Positions 34,337-41,864 of a stretch of 64,000 bases of DNA are shown piece after piece. The translations under genes were made by a program, and so were the position numbers. This DNA comes from Desulfobacula sp. GTDB lineage: Bacteria > Desulfobacterota > Desulfobacteria > Desulfobacterales > Desulfobacteraceae. The notes under the pieces were generated by a model. The model was not told the origin of the DNA. It did not search any database and saw nothing but the letters and a program-made list of their open reading frames with translations. The stretch is taken from the NCBI RefSeq assembly GCF_014237455.1, contig NZ_JABZFL010000074.1, forward strand, positions 1 to 64,000. Direction: 5' to 3'. The first letter of the stretch is position 1. Each line of letters starts with the position of its first letter.

Positions 34337-36481
34337 ATGAAAAAAAGTCCAGAATTTAAAATTATTCTGTTGCTGGCTGTCGCAGGTTTAATCTGGATGT
34401 TTTTTTTGTTTGATCTGAATCAGTATTTTTCGCTGGCCAACCTTAAAGATGAGCTGGATGCCTTTAAAGAATATTATGGGCAGCATAAAGCCCTGACCAT
34501 GGTGATTTACATGGCCGTCTATATTCTCATGGCTGCGTTGTCCCTGCCCGGGGCGGTCATCCTGACACTGGCCGGTGGTGCATTATTCGGCATTTTTTAC
34601 GGGACCCTTCTTGTCTCCTTTGCCAGCACCATAGGCGCAACCTTAGCCTTTTTATTTTCCCGCTATATGTTCAAAGACTGGGTCCAGCATAAATTTTCTT
34701 CAAAGCTTTCTGCTATTAATAAAGGAATAGAAAAGGAAGGCGGATTTTATCTGTTTACCCTACGGCTTGTGCCGGTGTTCCCCTTTTTTGTGATTAACCT
34801 TGTCATGGGGCTGACCACCCTTCGAACGTTTGTTTTTTATATTGTTTCCCAGGTGGGAATGCTGCCCGGAACCATTGTATTTATCAATGCAGGAACTCAG
34901 CTGGCTAAAATAGAAACAGCCAGCGGAATTTTATCATTAAATATTATTCTTTCCTTTGTTTTGTTGGGTATTTTTCCGATTATCGCAAAACGGTTTACAG
35001 CAGATGTAAGACGGCAGAAAGTATTTTCAAAATTTTCAAAACCGGAAAATTATGATTACAATCTTGTGGTGATTGGTGCAGGGTCTGCCGGGCTTGTGGC
35101 ATCCTATATTGCAGCGGCTGTCAAGGCAAAGGTCGCTTTGATTGAAGAGCATAAGATGGGGGGTGACTGTCTTAATACCGGGTGCGTACCCAGCAAGGCG
35201 CTGATTGCCAGTGCCAAACTACTTTCTTATGTTAAAAGAGCAAAAGAATTCGGGTTTGATAAAGCTTCAATCGATTTTGATTTTGCAACGGTTATGGAGC
35301 GGGTTCAATCTATTATTAAAAAAGTGGAGCCCCATGATTCAATTGAACGGTATACCGGATTAGGCGTGGATTGTATCCGGGGCAGGGCAAAGATTGTGTC
35401 CCCTTTTGAAGTAAAGGTGAATGATAGAATTTTAACCACAAAAAATATCATTGTTGCCACCGGCGCAAACCCGTTGATTCCCGCCCTGCCAGGGCTGGAA
35501 AAGATAGACTATCTTACCTCGGATAACATATGGGATATAAGAACGTTACCAAAAAAGCTGGTAGTATTGGGTGCAGGCCCCATCGGGTGTGAGCTGGCAC
35601 AGGGGTTTTCAAGGCTGGGGGCAAATGTAACCCTTGTCCAGAGAGGCTCGCAGATAATGAAAAAAGAAGATTCTGATGCCGCCCAGATAATTTTAAAAAG
35701 GTTTCAGACAGAAGGCATTGATGTCCTGTTAAATCATTCAGCCAAAGAGATTGAAGTCTTGGGGGAAGAAAAACAACTGATCTGTGATCATGATGGAAAA
35801 CACATCAGGATCACATTTGATGAAATTTTAATCGCCCTTGGAAGAGTCCCGAATGTTAAAGGGTTTGGCCTTGAAGAGCTGGGTGTTGAACTTACCGGGC
35901 ATAAGCATATTGAAACCAATGAATTTTTACAGACCAATTTTCCTAATATTTATTGCAGCGGAGATGTCCATGGCCGGTATCAGTTCACCCATACAGCCGC
36001 CCATGAATCCTGGTATTCTGCGGTCAACGCACTGTTTGGCAGATTTAAAAAATTCAGCGTGGATTACAGCACCATTCCATGGGCAACTTACACTGATCCT
36101 GAAGTAGCCAGGGTTGGCATTAATGAGACAGATGCCAGACTTGCCGGCCTTGATTATGAAATGGTTAAATATGGGATTGATGAACTTGACCGGGCCATTG
36201 CAGACTCTGAAGATCATGGGTTTGTAAAGGTTTTGACCGTACCGGGAAAGGACAAAATATTAGGTGTCACCATTGTGGGAAATCATGCAGCAGATGTGAT
36301 TTCAGAATTTGTCCTTGCAATGAAGCATGGAATAGGGTTGAATAAGATTTTAGGAACAATTCATATCTATCCGACAATGGCTGAAGCCAACAAGTATGCA
36401 GCAGGGTTATGGAAGAAAAGCCATGCACCGAAGAGATTGCTTGCATGGATCAGAAAATACCACACCTGGATGCGGAACTAA
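34337..36481 (+). CDS. TVP38/TMEM64-membrane domain fused to dihydrolipoamide/mercuric reductase-like flavoprotein
   Basis: 714 residues from the ATG at 34337 (AAGGA upstream). Residues about 1-230 form a TVP38/DedA-type membrane domain (ALSLPGAVILTLAGGALFG and the downstream Gly-Pro region). From about 240 comes a pyridine nucleotide-disulfide oxidoreductase: VVIGAGSAGLVASY, then the active-site pair GGDCLNTGCVPSKAL (CxxxxC), NAD-binding VVLGAGPIGCELAQG and the C-terminal dimerisation domain with HIYPTMAE containing the catalytic His. This fusion is known in bacteria. Likely NADPH-linked reduction of disulfide or metal at the membrane; substrate unknown. Confidence 0.85.
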   Translation: MKKSPEFKIILLLAVAGLIWMFFLFDLNQYFSLANLKDELDAFKEYYGQHKALTMVIYMAVYILMAALSLPGAVILTLAGGALFGIFYGTLLVSFASTIGATLAFLFSRYMFKDWVQHKFSSKLSAINKGIEKEGGFYLFTLRLVPVFPFFVINLVMGLTTLRTFVFYIVSQVGMLPGTIVFINAGTQLAKIETASGILSLNIILSFVLLGIFPIIAKRFTADVRRQKVFSKFSKPENYDYNLVVIGAGSAGLVASYIAAAVKAKVALIEEHKMGGDCLNTGCVPSKALIASAKLLSYVKRAKEFGFDKASIDFDFATVMERVQSIIKKVEPHDSIERYTGLGVDCIRGRAKIVSPFEVKVNDRILTTKNIIVATGANPLIPALPGLEKIDYLTSDNIWDIRTLPKKLVVLGAGPIGCELAQGFSRLGANVTLVQRGSQIMKKEDSDAAQIILKRFQTEGIDVLLNHSAKEIEVLGEEKQLICDHDGKHIRITFDEILIALGRVPNVKGFGLEELGVELTGHKHIETNEFLQTNFPNIYCSGDVHGRYQFTHTAAHESWYSAVNALFGRFKKFSVDYSTIPWATYTDPEVARVGINETDARLAGLDYEMVKYGIDELDRAIADSEDHGFVKVLTVPGKDKILGVTIVGNHAADVISEFVLAMKHGIGLNKILGTIHIYPTMAEANKYAAGLWKKSHAPKRLLAWIRKYHTWMRN

Positions 36482-36531
36482 CAAAGTTGTAAGACACACA
36501 AATAAACCATTAAAAAGGAGAAAGAATTCAA

Positions 36532-36723
36532 ATGAAAGTAACTATTACAAAACAGTGCATGGGCGACAGGAACTGCAACGAACTTTGTCCGGAAATTTTT
36601 GAGTATGATGAAGATCAGTTAAAATCCACCATTAAAATGGATGAGATTCCGGAACATCTGAAAGACATTGTTCGCAGGGCAGCTAATGAATGTGGTGCAG
36701 ATGCCATTATTATTGAAGAATAA
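36532..36723 (+). CDS. Single-cluster ferredoxin with Asp in place of second Cys
   Basis: 63 residues. The cluster motif is CMGDRNCNELCPEIFE, and the remote Cys is in ANECGADAIIIEE. The normal second Cys is replaced by Asp, exactly as in Pyrococcus furiosus ferredoxin (CxxDxxCxxxC). Such [4Fe-4S] clusters readily lose the Asp-bound iron to become [3Fe-4S]. Preceded by AAAAAGGAG. Next to rubrerythrin, 15 bp downstream; probably an electron donor in oxidative defence. Confidence 0.85.
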   Translation: MKVTITKQCMGDRNCNELCPEIFEYDEDQLKSTIKMDEIPEHLKDIVRRAANECGADAIIIEE

Positions 36724-36737
36724 AAAAGAAGGTGTAT

Positions 36738-37313
36738 ATGGTTAAGTTCAGGGAAAGTCAGACTGCCATTAATCTTCATACCTCTTTTGCAGCCGAAACC
36801 CAGGCCAGAACCAGGTATGACTTTTTTGCAAACAAAGCCCGGGAAGACGGGTATATTCAGATCGCAAAAATATTTGATGAGACCGCGGGCCAGGAATTTG
36901 AACATGCGTTGCGGTTTTTTAAATTTTTTAACGGGGGAGAGCTTGAAATAAAATGGGTTTTTCCCACTGGTGTGATTAAGGATACCCGTGCCAATCTTCT
37001 TTCGGCGGCAGCACTGGAAAAATATGTCAGTGAAGACATGTATGCCCTGTTTGCAAAGGTCGCTAAAGAAGAAGGGTTTGAGAGAGCTGAAGATACGTTT
37101 AACAATATTATTGTAGCTGAAAAGCACCATGAAAAACTCTATCTTGAGCTGGCCGAAAATATTGCAACGGACAGGGTCTTCCAAAAAGAGGAAGAAAAAG
37201 TCTGGCGCTGTCTGAGCTGCGGATACCTTTATAAGGGAAAGGCAGCACCAAAAAAGTGCCCGGCCTGTGTGAAACCGACTGGATTTTTCGAGTTGCTTTA
37301 TAAAAACTGGTAA
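36738..37313 (+). CDS. rbr: Rubrerythrin
   Basis: 191-residue peroxide/O2-reducing protein. An N-terminal four-helix ferritin-like domain carries the di-iron ligands (TSFAAETQARTRYDFFA; GQEFEHALRFFKF; AEKHHEKLYLELAEN), and the C terminus is a rubredoxin domain, WRCLSCGYLYKGKAAPKKCPAC. Unusually the last Cys knuckle reads CPACVKPTG. The ATG at 36738 is used; GTG at 36732 is too close to the ribosome site. Part of the redox cluster starting at 31.9 kb. Confidence 0.9.
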   Translation: MVKFRESQTAINLHTSFAAETQARTRYDFFANKAREDGYIQIAKIFDETAGQEFEHALRFFKFFNGGELEIKWVFPTGVIKDTRANLLSAAALEKYVSEDMYALFAKVAKEEGFERAEDTFNNIIVAEKHHEKLYLELAENIATDRVFQKEEEKVWRCLSCGYLYKGKAAPKKCPACVKPTGFFELLYKNW

Positions 37314-37316
37314 TAA

Positions 37317-37371
37317 GGATCGGAAATTATATAGATTGAACAGAAATTACAAAGGATTTCATTTCCGATCC
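37317..37371 (+). terminator. Inverted repeat after rubrerythrin
   Basis: GGATCGGAAAT (37317-37327) pairs perfectly with ATTTCCGATCC (37361-37371) around a 33-nt loop. It directly follows the rubrerythrin stop. There is no T run, so it could be a factor-dependent terminator, an mRNA-stabilising hairpin or a remnant repeat. Confidence 0.45.
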
Positions 37372-37380
37372 TAAGCACTT

Positions 37381-37420
37381 GGTATAACAAATGATACACT
37401 TGTGGCTCGTTTGTTATGCC
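37381..37420 (+). promoter_or_regulatory. Second inverted repeat containing TGATACAC activator-like site
   Basis: GGTATAACAAA (37381-37391) and TTTGTTATGCC (37410-37420) pair with one G-T. The loop contains TGATACACTTGTGG (37392-37405), which resembles the palindrome upstream of the sigma-54 activator gene at 61033-61050. It lies about 100 bp upstream of a sigma-54 promoter. Confidence 0.4.
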
Positions 37421-37509
37421 TCATATTTGTACCATAAGTTTTTTGCCCTCCTTTTTTCCAACCAAGAGAATCCCTTTATTTAAAGTGTTTCCTGTGAAGA
37501 TGACAATGC

Positions 37510-37526
37510 AGGCACGCAATTTGCTT
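37510..37526 (+). promoter_or_regulatory. Sigma-54 promoter of the DVU0772-like gene
   Basis: AGGCACGCAATTTGCTT matches TGGCACG-N4-TTGCW except for the first base; GG at 37511-37512 and GC at 37523-37524 are 10 bp apart. The ATG at 37575 is about 50 bp downstream. Confidence 0.65.
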
Positions 37527-37574
37527 TATTTATCATTAAAAGTTGATTCAACACAAAAATAACCGGAGGAACAT

Positions 37575-37928
37575 ATGAATCTTCGTGAAATAAAAGAAAA
37601 TTTTGACCTGATGAATTCCGTGGACTGGGAAATGACACCGGAAGAAGCCATTGCACTTCATCTTGAATGGGGTCCCTTAAGATCACAAGCCTATTATAAT
37701 TCAAGAGATAATGATAACGAAACCGTGTATTTCGTCATTAATACATGGAAAAAACCACCCATTCTAACCCTGGTCAGAAGAAGAGGGTTTGATTCCGAGG
37801 AGCTGGGAAATTTCAGACTTCCACAGAATCTTGAAACAGAATTTATGAAGGGAATCGGTCAATACAAGGGAGTCTATGCGGTTGAAGGAGACGTCAGAGA
37901 TTGGCTCAAAAAGGAACTTGAAGTTTAA
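37575..37928 (+). CDS. Conserved hypothetical protein, DVU0772-like
   Basis: 117 residues. Central strands VYFVINTWKKPPILTLVRRRGFDSEELGNF and the phrase TPEEAIALHLEWGP look like the small DVU0772 family of sulfate reducers; function unknown. No signal peptide, membrane segment or metal motif. GGAGGA precedes the ATG. A sigma-54 promoter and a possible activator site are visible upstream, and a strong terminator follows, so it is a single-gene unit under sigma-54 control. Confidence 0.65.
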   Translation: MNLREIKENFDLMNSVDWEMTPEEAIALHLEWGPLRSQAYYNSRDNDNETVYFVINTWKKPPILTLVRRRGFDSEELGNFRLPQNLETEFMKGIGQYKGVYAVEGDVRDWLKKELEV

Positions 37929-37972
37929 GTCTAAATCTTAACCACCGCCTTGAAGTTCCGTAGCCAAACGTT

Positions 37973-38012
37973 CGGGGCAGAAATACAACGCCATGCTGTG
38001 ATTTCTGCCCCG
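37973..38012 (+). terminator. Strong terminator between DVU0772-like gene and proC
   Basis: CGGGGCAGAAAT pairs perfectly with ATTTCTGCCCCG (16-nt loop) and is followed by a T run within 5 bases. The genes on either side converge here. Confidence 0.75.
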
Positions 38013-38020
38013 ATTGTTTT

Positions 38021-38878
38021 TTAACTGCCTTTTTTATTATTTTCTATAAAATCTTTTACCATCATTTCACCCAGCTCTTTTGAGCGTTTTGTGGCCGATT
38101 CTATGGCATTGATCATGGTGGTTCGAAGTCCTCCCTGTTCCAGAGTATGGATACCGGCAATGGCTGTCCCGCCAGGGGATGCCACCCTGTCTTTGAGTTG
38201 CCCGGGGTGTTCTTTTGATTCAAGCAGGAGCTTTGCAGCCCCGAGAACCGTCTGGGTGGATAAAAGCAGAGAGTCTTTTCTTGACAACCCCATTTTAACA
38301 CCGGCATCTGCCATGGCCTCAACAATGATAAAGATATAGGCAGGCCCGCTGCCGCTTAATCCGGTAAATGCATCCATGAGAATATTTTCCTGGATAAAAA
38401 CGGTTTTTCCAACAGAATCGAAAATAGCTCTTGCAAGCGCCACATCATCCTTTGATGCGTATTCACCGGCTGCAATGGCTGTAGCACTCTCTTTTACAAA
38501 TGCGCAGATATTGGGCATAACCCTGATCAGCCGAAGCTCCTTGCCAAGCCCTGACGCGATGGCAGCCAGGGGAACACCCGCTGCAATTGAAATGATCAGT
38601 TTTGATTGATCAAGGGCCCTTGCCGTTTCTTTTAAGACTGATCCTAAGATCTGGGGTTTTGTGGCATAGACGATGATTTCAGATTTTTTTGCCACTTCAA
38701 TATTGTCTGTGGTTGTTGAGACCCTGTATTTATGTTGAATTTCTTCTAAAAGATCTTCTGCAATATCTGAACAGATAATATTTTCGGGTTTTGTCGCCTT
38801 GGAAAGAACCAAACCACTGATCAACGCTTCACCCATATTTCCGCTTCCAATAAATCCTATCTTTTTCTCCTGCAGCAT
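38021..38878 (-). CDS. proC: Pyrroline-5-carboxylate reductase
   Basis: Last step of proline synthesis (NAD(P)H-dependent). 285 residues. The N-terminal Rossmann motif is IGFIGSGNMGEALISGL; the middle has VRVMPN as IRVMPNICAFV. The C-terminal ProC signature around residues 225-260 reads as KDRVASPGGTAIAGIHTLEQGGLR, split in the family by the conserved SPGGTT. Complete and normally sized; stands alone with a short leaderless-looking 5' region. Confidence 0.93.
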   Translation of the reverse strand: MLQEKKIGFIGSGNMGEALISGLVLSKATKPENIICSDIAEDLLEEIQHKYRVSTTTDNIEVAKKSEIIVYATKPQILGSVLKETARALDQSKLIISIAAGVPLAAIASGLGKELRLIRVMPNICAFVKESATAIAAGEYASKDDVALARAIFDSVGKTVFIQENILMDAFTGLSGSGPAYIFIIVEAMADAGVKMGLSRKDSLLLSTQTVLGAAKLLLESKEHPGQLKDRVASPGGTAIAGIHTLEQGGLRTTMINAIESATKRSKELGEMMVKDFIENNKKGS

Positions 38879-39647
38879 ATTGATAGTACTCCTTAATATT
38901 ATTGATTAAAATAAAGAATTTATATTAAGACGTTCAAATTAATATAGTCAAGACAAATTATCTGGCCCTGCAGGGCAATCGGTCTGATCAGCCCGCGTTT
39001 ATTGTAACGCGGCACATCATCTGTGGAATCAAACCAAATTCGCTGTTATCAGTCGCCAAGGCACTTTGTCGTTGAGAAGGGCAGAAAAGATCGGGTGGGC
39101 AACGACTTCCTGATTAAGTTCAAAGCAGAGGCAGACGAGAGTCTGTCATGCATTTATGTTTTGGGAAATAATGATTTTCAAATAAATGAATGGGCTGTCT
39201 GTTTTTCGGATTTACGAGATGATTCGATTCTCTATTGGTTAGAGACAGGAAACGCCTCCCAAAACAATAATTTTGATTTGATATCAAATAGGATCTGCTT
39301 GGTCTTTGAAACATGTCGGTCAAGGATCAATTATAAAAATTAATTTGTATTGTTTTCATACATAAAGTATGTTGATTTTCATTGAATTGATTTGAGTAAC
39401 AAAAAGAAAATGCATAAAGATGCCACGAATGGTATCCAGGCGATTGAGGTCAAAGCTTGAATAGTGAATAAGACAATATATTATTTATTAATTCAAGAAT
39501 TTAACATAACCAGCAAGAAAAAATGGGTCAAGTCTATATTTGAAACGGACGGCTTCGCGTTTGATGTTCTGCAAGGAAAACACTACATTAATGAGCATGC
39601 CAGCCTTGTTATTCGGTATAGGTCCACAAACTTTATAGGAGGAATTT
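38879..39647. other. Stretch without a convincing gene
   Basis: About 770 bp between proC and a small ORF. Two GTG-started frames are open (39023-39343, 106 codons; 39464-39778, 104 codons) but neither has a ribosome site, a recognisable motif or a family resemblance. The second lies in the same frame as the decayed fragment at 39779-40075, separated by one TAA, so the whole may be a degenerate gene. No RNA gene is apparent. Confidence 0.4.
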
Positions 39648-39809
39648 ATGAACATAACGGACAGCGAATCAATAATTCTTTTGACGGCCTCCAATCTCGT
39701 GACAATGAGAGCGCCCGGACAAGGGATGAAACAGAAAGACCTGGTGGAAGCCACGGTGAAAATATACAAAATGCTTAAAGAAGAATTGGCAAAGGCTACC
39801 AACAAGTAG
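39648..39809 (+). CDS. Small hypothetical protein, 53 residues
   Basis: An excellent ribosome site (ATAGGAGGAATTT) precedes the ATG at 39648. The product has hydrophobic start MNITDSESIILLTASNLV and then an amphipathic helix GMKQKDLVEATVKIYKMLKE ending in Lys-rich tail. The ribosome site and helical content suggest a real small protein, but I do not recognise a family. It overlaps a longer frame of doubtful value. Confidence 0.5.
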   Translation: MNITDSESIILLTASNLVTMRAPGQGMKQKDLVEATVKIYKMLKEELAKATNK

Positions 39810-40075
39810 TTGAGATCGCTGCAGATTATGTAGAAAGGGGTATTAAGTATTTTGTATTTGATCTCGTAGATGTTACACTAGAAGTACATTTTGTAGAACC
39901 TATTGTCTACAGATTCAAGAGTAAAAAACTCTATTATCCGCTTAAAACATCCAATACCTTCGGGGGCTCCGGTGGGATCGATCTTATTATTATTGCGCCA
40001 GTGACATTATGCAATCCACTTGTGGGGGAAGATCTTTACAGCCAGGAAAAGGAACTATATTCCCGGTATTTCTGA
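39779..40075 (+). pseudogene. Gene fragment without start codon
   Basis: An open frame of 98 codons has coherent protein-like sequence (QQVVEIAADYVERGIKYF, VHFVEPIVYRFKSKKLYYPL, NTFGGSGGIDLIIIAPVTLC) but no start or ribosome site, and follows directly on a TAA in the same frame. The composition reads as an internal fragment of a larger beta-rich protein, perhaps of the DUF2330 type. The rest has been lost or replaced; the next secreted ORF overlaps its 3' end in another frame. Confidence 0.5.
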
Positions 40076-40272
40076 TGCTGGTATTCATTGTTGCCGTCTC
40101 CTCCCAGGCAATAGCCGACTGTGGTTCAGACTGTGTAAGCAGTTGTTCAGGGCTTACCGGCAAGGACTATGAGGAATGCATACATGACTGTATAAATAAT
40201 TGCCTGGACAATGATCCGCCACCGGTTCCTGACGTGCCAGCTCCAACGCCAGCAAAACCGGCATCGGAATAG
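40009..40272 (+). CDS. Small secreted protein with twin CX3CX3C motifs
   Basis: Either 87 residues from the ATG at 40009 or 65 from the ATG at 40075, which is preceded by no clear ribosome site either. A hydrophobic segment ends in AIA and is followed by DCGSDCVSSC and CIHDCINNC, two CxxxCxxxC triplets, then a Pro/Ala-rich tail (PPPVPDVPAPTPAKPASE). The pattern predicts two Cys-bearing helices cross-linked by disulfides or binding metal in the periplasm. No family is recognised. Confidence 0.55.
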   Translation: MQSTCGGRSLQPGKGTIFPVFLMLVFIVAVSSQAIADCGSDCVSSCSGLTGKDYEECIHDCINNCLDNDPPPVPDVPAPTPAKPASE

Positions 40273-40443
40273 GCTGCTTTTTTTTCCGGCAGGCTATTTG
40301 AAATGTATAAAAATTTAATTGTGATTATCCCTTCTGGCCCTATAATTGCTTATTTATTTTAAAATAAAAAGTGGCATGATTGTTATAAATTCAGGTGTGA
40401 GTGTATGGAGACGGGTTTACAAGTATAATAAAAGGAAGATGAT

Positions 40444-41157
40444 GTGAAATACAAAGGATTTCAATTGCCGACATTAATCAGTGGAATATTGATTCAGCGG
40501 TATAAACGGTTTCTTGCCGATATAGAGCTTGAAACAGGTGAAAAGGTAACAGCCCATTGTCCAAACTCAGGTTCTATGAAAGGGTGCGCAATGCCAGGAT
40601 CACAGGTCTGGCTGTCAGAGAGCGATAACCCCAAAAGAAAGTATAAATATACCTGGGAATTGATTAAGGTGCCGGGAACAATGATCGGTATCAATACCCA
40701 GGTGCCCAATAAACTGGTGAAACAATCCATTGAAAATGGTCTGATAAAAGAGTTGTCCGGCTACACGCGCGTGAAAGCCGAGGTGAAAACAAGCAGCCAT
40801 ACAAGGCTTGATCTGTTACTGGAAAATGAGGTTGAAGAAAAGTGCTATGTGGAGATAAAAAACTGCACTCTGGCAGAAGAAGGAACGGCCATGTTTCCGG
40901 ATGCAGTGACAACAAGGGGGCAAAAGCATCTTGACGAACTGGACCGCCTTGTATCTCTCGGTCACAGGGGGGTCATTTTTTTTCTGATTCAGCGTATGGA
41001 TGCAAAAGCCTTTAAACCGGCGGCTATGATTGATAAAGTCTATGCCGAAAAATTGAGGAACGTTGTGAAAAATGGTGTTAAGGTTATTGTAAGGGATACG
41101 GTCATCAGTACGCAGATGATCAGGTTGGGAAATACCGTGCCTGTGGATCTGGATTGA
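40444..41157 (+). CDS. sfsA: SfsA-family protein (sugar fermentation stimulation)
   Basis: 237 residues with GTG start preceded by AAAGGAAG. CPNSGSMKGCAMPGSQVWLSES is the family N-terminal signature, and VEIKNCTLAEEGTAMFPDAVTTRGQKHL the central one; the latter contains the acidic and Lys residues (D...E-K) of a PD-(D/E)xK nuclease-like fold. SfsA binds DNA and its physiological function is unclear. Complete, monocistronic, upstream of the nifU operon. Confidence 0.92.
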   Translation: MKYKGFQLPTLISGILIQRYKRFLADIELETGEKVTAHCPNSGSMKGCAMPGSQVWLSESDNPKRKYKYTWELIKVPGTMIGINTQVPNKLVKQSIENGLIKELSGYTRVKAEVKTSSHTRLDLLLENEVEEKCYVEIKNCTLAEEGTAMFPDAVTTRGQKHLDELDRLVSLGHRGVIFFLIQRMDAKAFKPAAMIDKVYAEKLRNVVKNGVKVIVRDTVISTQMIRLGNTVPVDLD

Positions 41158-41205
41158 TGGCCTGCTATTGCCAGGTAAGATGCCAATTAAAAAGATACGG
41201 TTTCA

Positions 41206-41233
41206 TTGACATCCTACCACTCTGTAGTATGTT
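41206..41233 (+). promoter_or_regulatory. nifU-operon promoter with palindromic operator
   Basis: TTGACA (41206-41211), 16 bp, TATGTT (41228-41233). Filling the spacer is CATCCTAC-N6-GTAGTATG (41210-41231), a palindrome of the form CATnCTAC-N6-GTAGnATG. A regulator bound here covers the promoter. It resembles the operator upstream of the cysteine regulator at 56.85 kb. An Rrf2/IscR-type repressor is a reasonable guess. Confidence 0.6.
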
Positions 41234-41292
41234 AGACTTGGTTATTTGAATAAAAAGTTCAATCCTGTGGAGATTTGATTAAGGAGGCGTTT

Positions 41293-41856
41293 ATGTGGGA
41301 TTATACAGATAAAGTTAAAGATCATTTTTTAAAACCCAGGAACGTGGGTGAGTTGGAAGGAGCCAATGCGATTGGAGAGTCCGGCTCTTTAAGTTGCGGT
41401 GATGCATTAAAACTGTATTTAAAAGTCAATGAGAACGAAAGAATTGTTGATGCAACTTTTATGACCTTTGGATGTGCAAGTGCTGTGGCGTCTTCATCAG
41501 CCTTGACTGAGATTATTAAGGGGATGACCCTGGATGATGCGGCAAAAATAACCAATGATGATATTTCAGATTATCTAGGGGGCCTGCCAAAAGCAAAAAT
41601 GCATTGTTCGGTCATGGGACAGTCAGCTTTGAAAAAAGCTATTGCAGATTACAGAGGCATCCAGATTCTGGAAAAACCGGGCGAGATTGTTTGTGAATGC
41701 TTTGATGTTACTGATCTTGAGATCATAGATGCTGTAAAAACAAACGGCCTTGAAACTACTGAAGATGTGACAGACTACCTGAAAGCCGGTGGCGGATGCG
41801 GCAATTGTCTTGAAAGGATTGAAGAATTAATTGAGTCTGTTAAAGCCAAAGGATAA
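41293..41856 (+). CDS. nifU: NifU-type Fe-S scaffold protein with BFD-like [2Fe-2S] domain
   Basis: 187 residues from the ATG at 41293 (AAGGAGG upstream); an upstream TTG is less likely. The scaffold domain has the three cluster Cys: Cys35 (SLSCGDALK), Cys61 (FGCASAVASSS) and Cys105 (MHCSVMG). Residues about 125-185 are a BFD-like [2Fe-2S] domain with Cys134, Cys136, Cys169 and Cys172. This is the N-terminal plus central part of NifU; the C-terminal Nfu domain is absent. With NifS it assembles Fe-S clusters. First gene of the nifU-nifS-hdrC-hdrB unit. Confidence 0.92.
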   Translation: MWDYTDKVKDHFLKPRNVGELEGANAIGESGSLSCGDALKLYLKVNENERIVDATFMTFGCASAVASSSALTEIIKGMTLDDAAKITNDDISDYLGGLPKAKMHCSVMGQSALKKAIADYRGIQILEKPGEIVCECFDVTDLEIIDAVKTNGLETTEDVTDYLKAGGGCGNCLERIEELIESVKAKG

Positions 41857-41864
41857 TTCAAACA

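Noticed and set aside
39023..39343. 106-codon GTG-started frame
   Set aside because: No ribosome site, no domain, odd composition.
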